Origin: Bacillota bacterium | Lineage (GTDB): Bacteria > Bacillota > UBA4882 > UBA10575 | Assembly: GCA_012727895.1 (NCBI GenBank) | Contig: JAAYGG010000040.1 | Coordinates: 61,997 to 125,996 of the forward strand | DNA: 64,000 nt | Reading direction: 5' to 3' | Part shown: positions 50,084 to 58,724 of the stretch, one piece after another | How positions within the stretch are numbered: position 1 is the stretch's first letter | Layout: each line of letters begins with the position of its first letter | Notes under the pieces: model-generated | Database searches by the model: none | The model's input: only the letters and a program-made list of their open reading frames with translations | Told to the model about the DNA's origin: nothing | Made by a program: the position numbers and the translations under genes

Positions 50084-51487
50084 TTACTGGTGATAATAAA
50101 TATCCCATTTCAAGTATTTACTGAAGGCCTCGTTAATCACGGCGCCGGTCTCACCGGGGCAAACGGCCACATGGTGTTCAAAGCCGTTTTCACAGATGTA
50201 CCGCAAGAGCTTTTGGAACCGGGGGATCCGGATCACGCCGTACCCGCCGAAGGTCTGCAGCGGATCGTTGGTCAGTTCTCCCTCGCCGGTATAAGCGCGG
50301 ATTTGCCCGCCGGTGTCATCGGTGGTCACCCGGCAATACGTAAACCTGGCCGGTTTCATCCGCCCGGTCACAGTGCCATAGGTGTTTTCCTTGCCAACGG
50401 TCCCGGCGATAATCGCCTGGTAATCCATGACCGCCTCATGGCCGAAGATATCCTGCGGCAAGTTGCTGCAATGGAAAACCACGCCCTGGTCCGGGTCGTC
50501 ACCGTAGTTGTTATTCCAATCCAGCAAAGCGCTGGGCCGGTCCGCAGCCAGCGTCAAGGCATACATCCCAACGAGGCCGGTAATATCCGCCTCACAAGCG
50601 CTGGGTTTCTTCATCTCCGAAAGCATGCTCATCACAGCGCAGGGCACAACACCGTAGTACTCCTCCAGCGCCGTCCAGCATTGGATCGCCGTACCGTCCC
50701 ACTCGTGTTCTTTAATTAACTCCTCAAGGACCACGGCAAACTTAGCCATCTTCGTCAAGGGTTCCTCGGCAACCCCGGCCGTTGACACATAATTCCGCAG
50801 GGCCTCAACCTTCTCTTTTACCGCCGGGTCGCCTTCCTTAAGCCGGTCGATCTGCCCCAGAATCTCGGCCAGATCATAAGGCTCCACCGAGATCCCGTAC
50901 TTCTCCAGGATCTTCTCACTGTAGCGCACGGTGGTAAAGTTGACCGGGCGTACCCCAATCTGGCCAAAACGGGCTTTCCGCAACCCTTTAACCACCCGGC
51001 AGACAGCGACAAATTTCAGTAAATCCCGTTTAAAGTTCTCGGTCTCCGGGGCAACCGTATGCAACTCCGTGAGGGTGAAAGGGATATTAAACTGCTTCAG
51101 GTTGTTACAGACGGAGATCTTCCCGCAAAAACTGTCCCTCCGGTTGACCTGGGACATCTTGTCAATCTCATCGGGGAAGGCATGGACCAATACGGGAAGA
51201 TCCAGGCCGGAGAGGCGGATCGCATTGGCCACGCTCCGCTCATCGCCAAAGTTGGGCAGGGTCACCAGGATCCCGTCGATCTGCCCGGCGTTGGCTTTGA
51301 AGAGAGCCGCGCATTTCTTGGCATCCTCGTAACTCTCCACCGTGCCGTAGGGCGTATCCGCCGGGGTGAGGGCAACCACGTCTATCCCCAGATCCGCCAG
51401 GACTTTCAGTATCCTTTTCCTCCCATCCTCACAAAGCTCCGAGGGGAAAAACCCCCGGTTCCCCACGATCAATCCTAAAGTCGCCAT
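50084..51487 (-). CDS. L-fucose/L-arabinose isomerase-family protein, probable arabinose isomerase
   Basis: First gene of the arabinose operon, so it probably converts L-arabinose to L-ribulose. It belongs to the broad FucI/AraA structural family, but its sequence is closer to the FucI-like 'fucose isomerase-related' group than to classical AraA. Visible segments: GNRGFFPSELCEDGRKRIL, ILVTLPNFGDERSVANAI, VRPVNFTTVRYSEK, WTALEEYYGVVPCAVMSML and KPARFTYCRVTTDDTGG. The ATG of MATLGLIVGN has GGGGGG about 8 nt upstream; the longer frame runs through the operator. 467 residues. Substrate is inferred from its neighbours araB and araD. Confidence 0.85.
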   Translation of the reverse strand: MATLGLIVGNRGFFPSELCEDGRKRILKVLADLGIDVVALTPADTPYGTVESYEDAKKCAALFKANAGQIDGILVTLPNFGDERSVANAIRLSGLDLPVLVHAFPDEIDKMSQVNRRDSFCGKISVCNNLKQFNIPFTLTELHTVAPETENFKRDLLKFVAVCRVVKGLRKARFGQIGVRPVNFTTVRYSEKILEKYGISVEPYDLAEILGQIDRLKEGDPAVKEKVEALRNYVSTAGVAEEPLTKMAKFAVVLEELIKEHEWDGTAIQCWTALEEYYGVVPCAVMSMLSEMKKPSACEADITGLVGMYALTLAADRPSALLDWNNNYGDDPDQGVVFHCSNLPQDIFGHEAVMDYQAIIAGTVGKENTYGTVTGRMKPARFTYCRVTTDDTGGQIRAYTGEGELTNDPLQTFGGYGVIRIPRFQKLLRYICENGFEHHVAVCPGETGAVINEAFSKYLKWDIYYHQ

Positions 51488-51514
51488 TTTAAATCCCCCC
51501 ATTTTCTTTCTTTT

Positions 51515-51530
51515 ACTTGTGCAGACAACT
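51515..51530. promoter_or_regulatory. AraR-type operator in the arabinose operon promoter
   Basis: ACTTGTGCAGACAACT, a near-palindrome, lies just downstream of the -10. Read on the minus strand, the 17-bp core ACAAGTTGTCTGCACAA is identical to one ahead of the xylanase gene. The match and an AraR-type gene 1.4 kb away support this. Binding is inferred. Confidence 0.72.
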
Positions 51531-51533
51531 TGT

Positions 51534-51561
51534 TTTATATTGATCGCCGATCGTCCACCAA
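51534..51561 (-). promoter_or_regulatory. Promoter of the arabinose operon
   Basis: TTGGTG (51561..51556), 16 nt, then TATAAA (51539..51534) on the minus strand. The operator follows at once, which fits repression by blocking transcription start. Confidence 0.6.
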
Positions 51562-51664
51562 CGACCGGCGATTGACAGAACACGACTCTTTGGTTGTGCG
51601 TGCCAGTCACCGGCAGCCGGCGTTATCCTGTATAAACCGGTTTAAGCCGGCCCGGCTGGAGCTG

Positions 51665-52747
51665 TTATTTTTCGAAGTTGACCACTTCCCAAAAGGCCGC
51701 TTTCGGCCGGTAATCCAGGTCAAACATGAGCGGCAGGTCTTTCCTTCCCCGCACCGGGTGATTGTCCTTCCAAGTCCGGGCGTCGCTCAAACCCCAGACA
51801 GTCACGCCGGTAATCACATCCCGGTATTCCCGGAAGACCGCAAAGATATCCCGGTATTGTTCCGCCTGCATCTCCAGTCGTTCTTTTAATTCCTCGGGGT
51901 CGTTAATAAACCGCCTCTTATCACTCCAGCCATAAAGGGAGATATCCAGTTCGGTGATTTGCACCTCCAGCCCCAGGGAGGCGTAGCGGCGGATGGCGGC
52001 CTCCAATTGACTAACCGAGGGAGAAGTAATATCCCAATGGGCTTGCATGCCTATGCCATGGACCGGCACGCCCTCAGCCAGCAGATCTTCCAGTAGAACA
52101 TAGATCTTCTCCCGTTTGTTGGTTTCTGTTGTACCGTAATCATTATAGAACAGTTTGGCGTCGGGGTCGGCCTGGTGGGCAAGGCGGAAAGCCTCGGCGA
52201 TATAATCCTCCCCAGTCGCCTTGTACCAGGGTGAATCCTGTCGCAAAAATTCGGACATATTGTCGCTTACCGCTTCGTTGACCACATCCCAGCAGTAAAC
52301 CACATCTTTATAACGGGGAACCACCACATTGATATGGTCGGCCAGCCGCTTGAGGACCAGTTCCTTGGAGGCCGGTTGCGCCCCGTCCACAAAGAGCCAA
52401 GAGGGGTACTGCTGGTGCCAGACCAGGGTATGCCCGCGCATCAGCATCTTGTGTTTCCTGGCAAAGTTGGCCATCTCGTCGGCGCGGAAGAAGGAGAATA
52501 CCCCTTCCCCCGGCTGAATGCTGGCAAATTTCATCTCGTTTCCCGCGGTAATACTATTAAAATGCTTGACGATAAATTCTCCATAGTTCAGTAAATCCCA
52601 GTATTCCACACCGGCGCCAATCGGGAAATACTCCTGATACGCTTGGTATAGGGAAGGAATATCCTCTTCGGATTTAACCGCCCCTCCCAACAGCATCCCG
52701 GCAAAGAAGATTACGAGCAAAAGTAAGGCCGGCGTCTTGAGCTTCAT
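51665..52747 (-). CDS. Endo-1,4-beta-xylanase, GH10, secreted
   Basis: Cleaves beta-1,4-xylan backbones outside the cell. A signal peptide (MKLKTPALLLLVIFFAGMLL) is followed by a single GH10 barrel, 359 residues in all, with no binding module. Key parts: NSITAGNEMKFASIQP, RGHTLVWHQQYPSWLF, acid/base Glu in VVYCWDVVNEAVSD, YNDYGTTE, GIGMQAHWD, nucleophile Glu in VQITELDISLYGW and VTVWGLSDARTWKD. The start is the ATG with AAAGGGG about 8 nt upstream. Its upstream operator matches that of the arabinose operon. Confidence 0.95.
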   Translation of the reverse strand: MKLKTPALLLLVIFFAGMLLGGAVKSEEDIPSLYQAYQEYFPIGAGVEYWDLLNYGEFIVKHFNSITAGNEMKFASIQPGEGVFSFFRADEMANFARKHKMLMRGHTLVWHQQYPSWLFVDGAQPASKELVLKRLADHINVVVPRYKDVVYCWDVVNEAVSDNMSEFLRQDSPWYKATGEDYIAEAFRLAHQADPDAKLFYNDYGTTETNKREKIYVLLEDLLAEGVPVHGIGMQAHWDITSPSVSQLEAAIRRYASLGLEVQITELDISLYGWSDKRRFINDPEELKERLEMQAEQYRDIFAVFREYRDVITGVTVWGLSDARTWKDNHPVRGRKDLPLMFDLDYRPKAAFWEVVNFEK

Positions 52748-52837
52748 AATATAAGCCCCTTTCTGTTCTGAATATCCTGTTACCATATTCGCTAATTAGC
52801 AGATTCCCGGGTTATTGAATTAGCGGATGAGAATCCC

Positions 52838-52853
52838 AGTTGTGCAGACAACT
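52838..52853. promoter_or_regulatory. AraR-type operator ahead of the xylanase gene
   Basis: AGTTGTGCAGACAACT has perfect 6-bp half-site symmetry around GCAG. On the minus strand the core ACAAGTTGTCTGCACAA directly follows a TATATT that may be the -10 of the xylanase promoter. The same core and layout occur at the arabinose operon. Confidence 0.7.
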
Positions 52854-52929
52854 TGTAATATATTTTTTCGCCCCTTTCTTAACGTTCTCCTCCTTTTTCC
52901 CAAAAAAACCTCCCCGGCCGTACCAGCCA

Positions 52930-54015
52930 TTAAACCAGCGCGCGGCAGGAGGAGCGTAAGGTTAATTCCGGCTGGTAGACCTGGCGCGGTTTACTGACCT
53001 TGTTTTCGATCATATCCAGAATAAAGCGGGCAGCCTGCCTTCCCATAACCGCCTTGGGGTGCTTTATCGAGCTCAGCTTGACCTCGGAAGCCACGGCCAA
53101 GCTGGAATCGTCAAAACTGATCAGGGAGAAGTCTTCCGGTACCTTGATCCCCTCATCACGCAGCGCTTCAAGGATCATCAAGGTGATCTGGTCGTTATAA
53201 CAGACCATCGCTGTTGGCGGCTCCCCTTTGGCAAAGAGGGCCCGGCCAAACTGGTACGGGTAGGAATAAAGCTGGGCGGTTTCATAGGATCCCAACAGGT
53301 CAGGGGTTATTTCAATCCCGTATTTATTCAGGGCTTTCAAAAACCCGTCCCGGCGCTTTATCCCCTGGAGGTCGTCGCCTTTAAAGATCCCCACGATCTT
53401 CCTATGCCCCAACTGGATCAGGTATTCCGCCGCCATGTAGCCGCCTTTCTCATCATCCATGACTATGTAAGCCGGGTCCAGCTCCGGGTAATAAGCGTGG
53501 AGCATCAGATAGGGGATCCCCCGTTTTTCCAGGTCCCTGTAGTATTTGAGGTTCACGTTCTTCCGGGCGCTCTGGGTCGGCTCAATAATCAACCCGGAGA
53601 TCTTCTGCTGCAGCAGGCTCTCCAAACAGGCCGCTTCCTTATTCTGGTCATTGCCGGTACTGGCCAGGAGCAAGGTACACCCGGCCGCGCTCAAAACCTC
53701 TTCGATCCCGCGGATTACCTCGGGGAAAATATACTCGGAAATATAGGTGGTGACCAGGGCGACGATTTTCCCCTTTGCCCTGGTGGGATAGGAACGGAAT
53801 GTTCCCCTCCCCTGCTCCCGGAAGATCAGACCCTCATTCTCCAGTTCATTTAAGGCCTGGCGTACCGTGTGCCTGCTGATCTTAAATTCTTCAGCCAGCA
53901 TATTCTCGGAAGGGAGCTGGCTGCCGGGGGCAATCACCCCCCGTTTCATCTGCTCTTTCAGGTACTCTTTTAGCCGGGAATATTTCGGCATGGTATTGTT
54001 GGTCTCTTGTTCCAA
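52930..54015 (-). CDS. araR: AraR-type transcriptional repressor (GntR HTH plus LacI-type sensor)
   Basis: Arabinose-responsive repressor, 361 residues. The GntR-family winged helix is at about residues 10-75 (PGSQLPSENMLAEEFKISRH and TVRQALNELENEGLIFREQG). The LacI/GalR-type sugar-binding domain is at about 80-355 (FPEVIRGIEEVLSAAG, GLIIEPTQSA, GYMAAEYLIQLGHRKIVGIF, PTAMVCYNDQITLMILEAL, SFDDSSLA). This fusion is the AraR architecture. It lies upstream of the xylanase gene on the same strand with its own promoter. Confidence 0.9.
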   Translation of the reverse strand: MEQETNNTMPKYSRLKEYLKEQMKRGVIAPGSQLPSENMLAEEFKISRHTVRQALNELENEGLIFREQGRGTFRSYPTRAKGKIVALVTTYISEYIFPEVIRGIEEVLSAAGCTLLLASTGNDQNKEAACLESLLQQKISGLIIEPTQSARKNVNLKYYRDLEKRGIPYLMLHAYYPELDPAYIVMDDEKGGYMAAEYLIQLGHRKIVGIFKGDDLQGIKRRDGFLKALNKYGIEITPDLLGSYETAQLYSYPYQFGRALFAKGEPPTAMVCYNDQITLMILEALRDEGIKVPEDFSLISFDDSSLAVASEVKLSSIKHPKAVMGRQAARFILDMIENKVSKPRQVYQPELTLRSSCRALV

Positions 54016-54077
54016 AACCCCTCACCTGCTCATTTCCTTGCCTGGCTTTCTGAAAAGCCAAATATTGCTTCTTCTCT

Positions 54078-54106
54078 ATTATACAGGTTTATCTCTCCCC
54101 CTACAA
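54078..54106 (-). promoter_or_regulatory. Promoter of the AraR-type gene
   Basis: TTGTAG (54106..54101), 17 nt, then TATAAT (54083..54078) on the minus strand, about 62 nt before the ATG. No copy of the AraR-type element is seen here. Confidence 0.72.
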
Positions 54107-54214
54107 CACCGGCAAAGGTTGAACCGGCATTTCCTTGTCGCTGAAAGACTCCGCGGGCTGTTCAACTCCGGCGATTCATCCTAAAGACCGAGGCTGATTA
54201 CTCCATTAGCCCGA

Positions 54215-54243
54215 TTGCGGTTTCTTTCCATATCAAGTAAAAT
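54215..54243 (+). promoter_or_regulatory. Promoter of the two-gene ABC exporter
   Basis: TTGCGG (54215-54220), 17 nt, then TAAAAT (54238-54243) on the plus strand, 31 nt before the ATG. Confidence 0.6.
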
Positions 54244-54274
54244 GGTCTTAAGAATTTAACAGGGAGCAAAGAGC

Positions 54275-55189
54275 ATGACCGTTATCGAAGTGAAGAACTT
54301 GACAAAAAAATACGGGAACCTGAAAGCCGTTGACGGCTTAAGCCTTTCCGTTGCCAAGGGCGAGATCTTCGGGATGCTCGGCCCGAACGGGGCGGGGAAA
54401 TCCACCACCTTTGAAATAATCACCGGTATTTTGCGGCGGGATGCCGGCGACGTCAAGGTCTTGGGGGTTGACCCGGAGAAGCAGCCGGCAGCGGTTAAAA
54501 CGCGTATTGGCGTCCAACTCCAGGCGGCGCAGACTTTCAGCAAGTTGACTGTGGAAGAAACCCTCAAGCTTTTTGCCGGTTTTTATCCGAATCCCCTGCC
54601 GGTTGAGGAGACAATGGCCCGCTTGGATCTGCTTGAAAAGAAGAATTCCCGGGTGGAAACCCTCTCCGGCGGGCAAAGGCAACGGCTCGCCGTGGCCATC
54701 GCGATAATCAGCAACGGCGAGATCATCTTCCTTGACGAGCCCACCGTTGGCCTTGACCCCCAAGCCCGGCGCAATCTCTGGGGTGCAATTCTTGAACTGA
54801 AGGATGCGGGGAAGACCGTCTTCCTGACCACCCACTTCATGGAGGAAGCGCAGAACCTCTGCGACCGGGTGGCGATTATTGACTATGGAAGGGTTGTTGC
54901 CCTTGGCACTCCACAGGAACTCATCTCAGCGCATTTCCAGGAGATGTCCCTGGAATTGGTCCAGCCGGAGTTGCGTAACGAGCCAAAACTCCGGGAATTA
55001 ACCAGCGTCACCGAGGTGGTACAGTTGAATGACCACACTGTCCTCCGCACCCCCAACCTGACAGCGACAATTCAAGAACTGTCGGCGCTGGTGAATACAT
55101 TAGGCATAAAACTGGATGATTTCCGGATCCGCCAGGCAAATCTGGAGGATGTTTTCCTGAAGCTGACCGGAAGGAGGATAAGTCAATGA
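54275..55189 (+). CDS. ABC transporter ATP-binding protein (DrrA/CcmA-type)
   Basis: ATPase of a two-component ABC-2 exporter. 304 residues with Walker A MLGPNGAGKSTTFE, Q-loop QLQAAQTFSKL, signature VETLSGGQRQRLAVA, Walker B EIIFLDEPTVGLDPQ and switch His LTTHFMEEAQNLC. A C-terminal extension (about 220-304) is typical of DrrA-like ATPases. Its stop overlaps the permease start by 4 nt. Substrate unknown; such pairs often export antibiotics or lipids. Confidence 0.93.
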   Translation: MTVIEVKNLTKKYGNLKAVDGLSLSVAKGEIFGMLGPNGAGKSTTFEIITGILRRDAGDVKVLGVDPEKQPAAVKTRIGVQLQAAQTFSKLTVEETLKLFAGFYPNPLPVEETMARLDLLEKKNSRVETLSGGQRQRLAVAIAIISNGEIIFLDEPTVGLDPQARRNLWGAILELKDAGKTVFLTTHFMEEAQNLCDRVAIIDYGRVVALGTPQELISAHFQEMSLELVQPELRNEPKLRELTSVTEVVQLNDHTVLRTPNLTATIQELSALVNTLGIKLDDFRIRQANLEDVFLKLTGRRISQ

Positions 55190-56334
55190 AGGCCTTTTTT
55201 CAACTGTTAACAGCGAATATGAAAGAGATTTTCCGCGACCGGATGCAACTCTGGTGGTTTATCCTCTTCCCGGTTCTCTTTGTCACCGGCTTTGGCGTTG
55301 TTTACTCCGGTGTCGTCAACCCTGCGGCCGGGGATGAGACTATGAAGTTTGAAGTAAGCATAGTAAATGAAGAAGAAGGAGCTTTCGCCGCGGCAATAAC
55401 CGGGGCCTTTATGGAGGTTCCCGAGTTTGCAGTGCAGACCAGGAGAAAAAAAGAGGCGCTGCAGGAGTTTGCCGAAGGGAAAACCGGGCTGGTTCTTATT
55501 TTACCAGCCGAATTGGAGGCTTTGCCTGTTGCCGCAGGAGATCTGATCAAGGAAAACCGGAAAATCGAAATCCCTGTATACTGCCGCCCGGACAAGATGT
55601 TTCTCATGTATGGAGTTAACAAGATCCTATCCGGGGCGGAAAAGGAAGTTCTGGGCCAGCCAAGCGTTATGGAGATAAAACTAAACACCGCTGTCACCCA
55701 TGAGGACGGTCTTGACATTAATGGTGGTAATGATACCGGCTTTAATACTATTGATTATATCCTGCCCGGGGTCCTTGCCATGACAATCATGCAATTGGGC
55801 TTGTTCGGTTCGATACGGGTTTTGGCTTTACGGGTGACAAGGATCCTCAAACTCCTTGGCGCCACCCCTTTGCCGCGGGGCATGTATTTAGCCGGCGAGA
55901 TCCTGATCCGTGTGGGGCTCTCCTTTATCCAGGCCCTGATCGTCATTGTCATCGGGCATTACTGGTTCGGGCTGACGCTGGCCAATAACTGGCTCTATAT
56001 TGCCGGGTGGGTACTGCTCGGGACAGCCGCCTTTGTCTCCATGGGCTACATGTTTACCACCTTCGCGAAGACCGTAGAAAGCGGGAACGCCATCATGCAA
56101 CTGGCGCAACTGTTGATGATGTTTCTCTCGGGTATTTTCATGCCTTTAGATTTTATCCCCGGTTACCTGCGGGCGGTAATGCGGTTCATGCCCCTCTCCT
56201 ACCTGGCGGACGGGATGCGCTATGCCATCGCCGGCAACCCGTCGCTCTATGGAATTACCACCGATCTCGCGGTTCTTTTGGGGCTCACCATTCTCTGCCT
56301 GATAATCACAGTGAAAAGATTCAGGTGGGAGTAG
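55186..56334 (+). CDS. ABC-2 type transporter permease
   Basis: Membrane partner of the preceding ATPase, 382 residues. There is one helix at about 22-42 (LWWFILFPVLFVTGFGVVYS), a large extracytoplasmic domain (about 45-175), then five helices from about 185, including GVLAMTIMQLGLFGSIRVLA and AQLLMMFLSGIFMPLDF with the usual Pro-rich break. AAGGAGG precedes the ATG. The 3' end overlaps the convergent AllA-like gene by 14 bp. Confidence 0.92.
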   Translation: MKAFFQLLTANMKEIFRDRMQLWWFILFPVLFVTGFGVVYSGVVNPAAGDETMKFEVSIVNEEEGAFAAAITGAFMEVPEFAVQTRRKKEALQEFAEGKTGLVLILPAELEALPVAAGDLIKENRKIEIPVYCRPDKMFLMYGVNKILSGAEKEVLGQPSVMEIKLNTAVTHEDGLDINGGNDTGFNTIDYILPGVLAMTIMQLGLFGSIRVLALRVTRILKLLGATPLPRGMYLAGEILIRVGLSFIQALIVIVIGHYWFGLTLANNWLYIAGWVLLGTAAFVSMGYMFTTFAKTVESGNAIMQLAQLLMMFLSGIFMPLDFIPGYLRAVMRFMPLSYLADGMRYAIAGNPSLYGITTDLAVLLGLTILCLIITVKRFRWE

Positions 56335-56827
56335 AGACCATTTCGATCCTAATCCGCTCCTCCTCCGGAAAAGCGGCCACCAGGGTATCATTGGCGTAGG
56401 TCCGTTCCGGTAAGGCGATCAGGGTGTGGCACAGCTCTTTATTGATGGGAAATTGGGCCTTATGCCAGACACCTGCCTTTAAGACCACCAGGGTGTTTTG
56501 GGGGACAATAAAGGCCTCGAATTCACTGTAGGGCACCGTCTTGTTGGTGGACGGGGCGACAAAAATGACCACATCATCATCGAGGGGCAATATCACCTCG
56601 GCGGTGTAAAAATGTTGTTCCGCTTCGTCAATAATCATCGGTCTCTTTTCCGCCTTCACCACGGAAAAGGAGACCACCGGGTTACCCAGGTTCGCCTGGA
56701 CCATATCGCGGTAGAATTCCACCGGCCTCTCCCCGATCTTTACGGAACGGGGATTAATCATATCCGCAAAGAACCCGTAGGGTGCAAAGTTCTCCAACGT
56801 CATCCGCTTCGCCGTTATAGTCCTCAT
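56321..56827 (-). CDS. Ureidoglycolate lyase (AllA)-like cupin protein
   Basis: A 168-residue protein resembling ureidoglycolate lyase: an N-terminal KRMTLENFAPYGFFAD, central EQHFYTAEVILPLDDDVVIFVAP and a C-terminal VLKAGVWHKAQFPINKELCH typical of that cupin family. No other ureide gene (allantoinase, allantoate hydrolase) is nearby. It follows a nucleoside hydrolase by 20 nt, so it may act on a product or sugar of that pathway instead. The purine-rich box is about 12 nt from the ATG, which is far. Confidence 0.72.
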   Translation of the reverse strand: MRTITAKRMTLENFAPYGFFADMINPRSVKIGERPVEFYRDMVQANLGNPVVSFSVVKAEKRPMIIDEAEQHFYTAEVILPLDDDVVIFVAPSTNKTVPYSEFEAFIVPQNTLVVLKAGVWHKAQFPINKELCHTLIALPERTYANDTLVAAFPEEERIRIEMVSTPT

Positions 56828-56847
56828 AAACTAATTGCACCTCCCAC

Positions 56848-57771
56848 TTATTTCCGGTAATTCAGCGCCAATTTGGCAAAGAAATCTTCCATGATAAACC
56901 GCTGGTCAAGATCGTTATAAACACGGATCGGCCTGTTCAGACCCTCAAAGATATAATGCATCTCTTCGGTGATAAAAGGCGCTTCTTGCCACTCATAGCA
57001 ATACTCATGTTCATCCAGTAAAACACCGGTTACCGCCAGATCGCAAATATCCAGGGATTCCGCAGGCGGCCATTTTGCCGGGGAAGCCATTTCATTGATA
57101 AACTCCACCAGTTGTGTGAATAGGTATTCCCCGATCTCCCCGCAGGGGGCGACTTTATACTGGAGCTCAGCCAGGCCCACTTTGGGTTTGCAATAGACAT
57201 CAGCCGGGATCTGCCAGACTTCTGCAGAAGATGAGAAGAGAATATTGGCTGCGGCAATATCGTTCATCAGGTTAAATTCTTTCCCGCCATGGGGGTAACT
57301 GCCCCCGCCATTCCAAACAATAACAAGCTTCCTGGCGATCGCCGGTTCCATCATCAGGGCGGAAGCCACATTGGTCAACGGCCCCAAGACACCAAGGTAA
57401 AGCGGCCTGGGGTCCGCCTTCTTCGCCTGGGAAATAATAAATCTTACGCCCTCATTATCGGCAGGCAGGAAATTCCCAAAATATGATGTTCTCTCCTTTT
57501 TCACGAGGGCCTTCTCCGCCCCCCGCAAAGCCTGCACTTGGCCGTAAAACCCGGAGAGCTTTAAGATCTTGATCACTTCGGCATAACTTTCTTCCATGGA
57601 ATGGTCGGTCCGGTCGTTGCCAAAATGGGTGGCGATAATCCCTTCGATCTCAAATTTGGGAGTCAGTAAGGCGTGGACAATTGCAAACTGGTCATCGGCT
57701 TCATTCTTAGCATCGGTATCAATAATCAGCCGTATTTTCTTCAGATCCGCCACTTGAAACTCATAGTTCAT
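56848..57771 (-). CDS. Inosine/uridine-preferring nucleoside hydrolase family protein
   Basis: Calcium-dependent hydrolase that splits nucleosides into base and ribose. About 307 residues. The N-terminal metal site is LIIDTDAKNEADDQFAIVHA, a variant of the usual DTDPGxDDA with a longer spacing. Later segments are IIATHFGNDR, YLGVLGPLTNVASALMMEP, IVWNGGGSYPHGGKEFNLMN with the conserved Asn/Asp region following, and CDLAVTGVLLD. The ATG of MNYEFQVAD has GGGAGG 9 nt upstream. It sits downstream of an ABC importer and ribokinase. Confidence 0.88.
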   Translation of the reverse strand: MNYEFQVADLKKIRLIIDTDAKNEADDQFAIVHALLTPKFEIEGIIATHFGNDRTDHSMEESYAEVIKILKLSGFYGQVQALRGAEKALVKKERTSYFGNFLPADNEGVRFIISQAKKADPRPLYLGVLGPLTNVASALMMEPAIARKLVIVWNGGGSYPHGGKEFNLMNDIAAANILFSSSAEVWQIPADVYCKPKVGLAELQYKVAPCGEIGEYLFTQLVEFINEMASPAKWPPAESLDICDLAVTGVLLDEHEYCYEWQEAPFITEEMHYIFEGLNRPIRVYNDLDQRFIMEDFFAKLALNYRK

Positions 57772-57868
57772 CTGCAAAATCCTCCCTTGTTTAGCCTTCT
57801 TTTCTCTCACCTTAAACCGCATTTTCAACCCTTATCTCTTTTTAATCCCTTATCACATTAAGCCGTGT

Positions 57869-58705
57869 TTAGCCCTTGATCGCCCCGGCTGAAAGACCTT
57901 CAATAAAGCTCTTTTGGGCCAAAATATAGATAATAATTACTGGCACCGTTACGATCACCAGGGCGGCAAAAAGTTCGGGATAGTTCACTGTATATTTGCC
58001 GACAAACGAGGCAAGGCCCAGGGGGATGGTTTGCAAATTTTCACTGCGAATCATTATACTGGAGAGCAAATACTCATTCCAAATCGTCAAACCGCTAAAG
58101 ATCACCTGGGTCATAATGCCGGGCTTGGTCAATGGCAAAATGATATGGGTGAAACATTTAAATCTGGTGCAGCCGTCGATCAAAGCTGCTTCTTCCAGCC
58201 CTTTGGGCAGGGAAATAAAGAAAGAACGCATGATGAACATGCCCATGGCAATGGATTGGGCGGCAAAGATTAAAACAAGACCAAACAAGCTATTTACCAG
58301 GTTTATTCTTAACGCCACCGAAAACGTGGGTATGGCCATAATTCCGGAGGGGATCATGATTCCTGTCAACAGATAAAAGTAGATCAGCTTTGCATACTTG
58401 AATCTCATCCTTGCCAGCACATAAGCAGCGCAACTGTTCACCGGGATACTGATGAGCAATGCAAAGAATGTGACAAAAATGCTGTTAAGGATCTTTCTTC
58501 CCAGCCCCGCATTATTCCAGGCTTTCACATAGTTTTCAAAATGATATACTTTGGGCGGCCCCCAGATATTCGCATAGAACTCCGCCCGGTCTTTAAAGGA
58601 ACCAAAAACCATCCAGACAACCGGCTCCACACAAAGAATAAAGAAGAAGATTAATATCAGGTACCAGGCAATATAGGTAATCGTGGTCTTAACACCCTTG
58701 CGCAT
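57869..58705 (-). CDS. ABC transporter permease, sugar type (MalG/CUT1)
   Basis: Inner-membrane half of a carbohydrate-type importer, about 278 residues with six predicted helices (YLILIFFFILCVEPVVWMVF at the N-terminus). The EAA loop contacting the ATPase is LPKGLEEAALIDGCTRFKCF, and the C-terminus QKSFIEGLSAGAIKG is classical for MalG-like proteins. The ATG three codons into the frame is better placed relative to GGGAG. It is 19 nt after the MalF-like gene. Confidence 0.94.
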   Translation of the reverse strand: MRKGVKTTITYIAWYLILIFFFILCVEPVVWMVFGSFKDRAEFYANIWGPPKVYHFENYVKAWNNAGLGRKILNSIFVTFFALLISIPVNSCAAYVLARMRFKYAKLIYFYLLTGIMIPSGIMAIPTFSVALRINLVNSLFGLVLIFAAQSIAMGMFIMRSFFISLPKGLEEAALIDGCTRFKCFTHIILPLTKPGIMTQVIFSGLTIWNEYLLSSIMIRSENLQTIPLGLASFVGKYTVNYPELFAALVIVTVPVIIIYILAQKSFIEGLSAGAIKG

Positions 58706-58724
58706 CCAATTCACTCCCGGTTGC

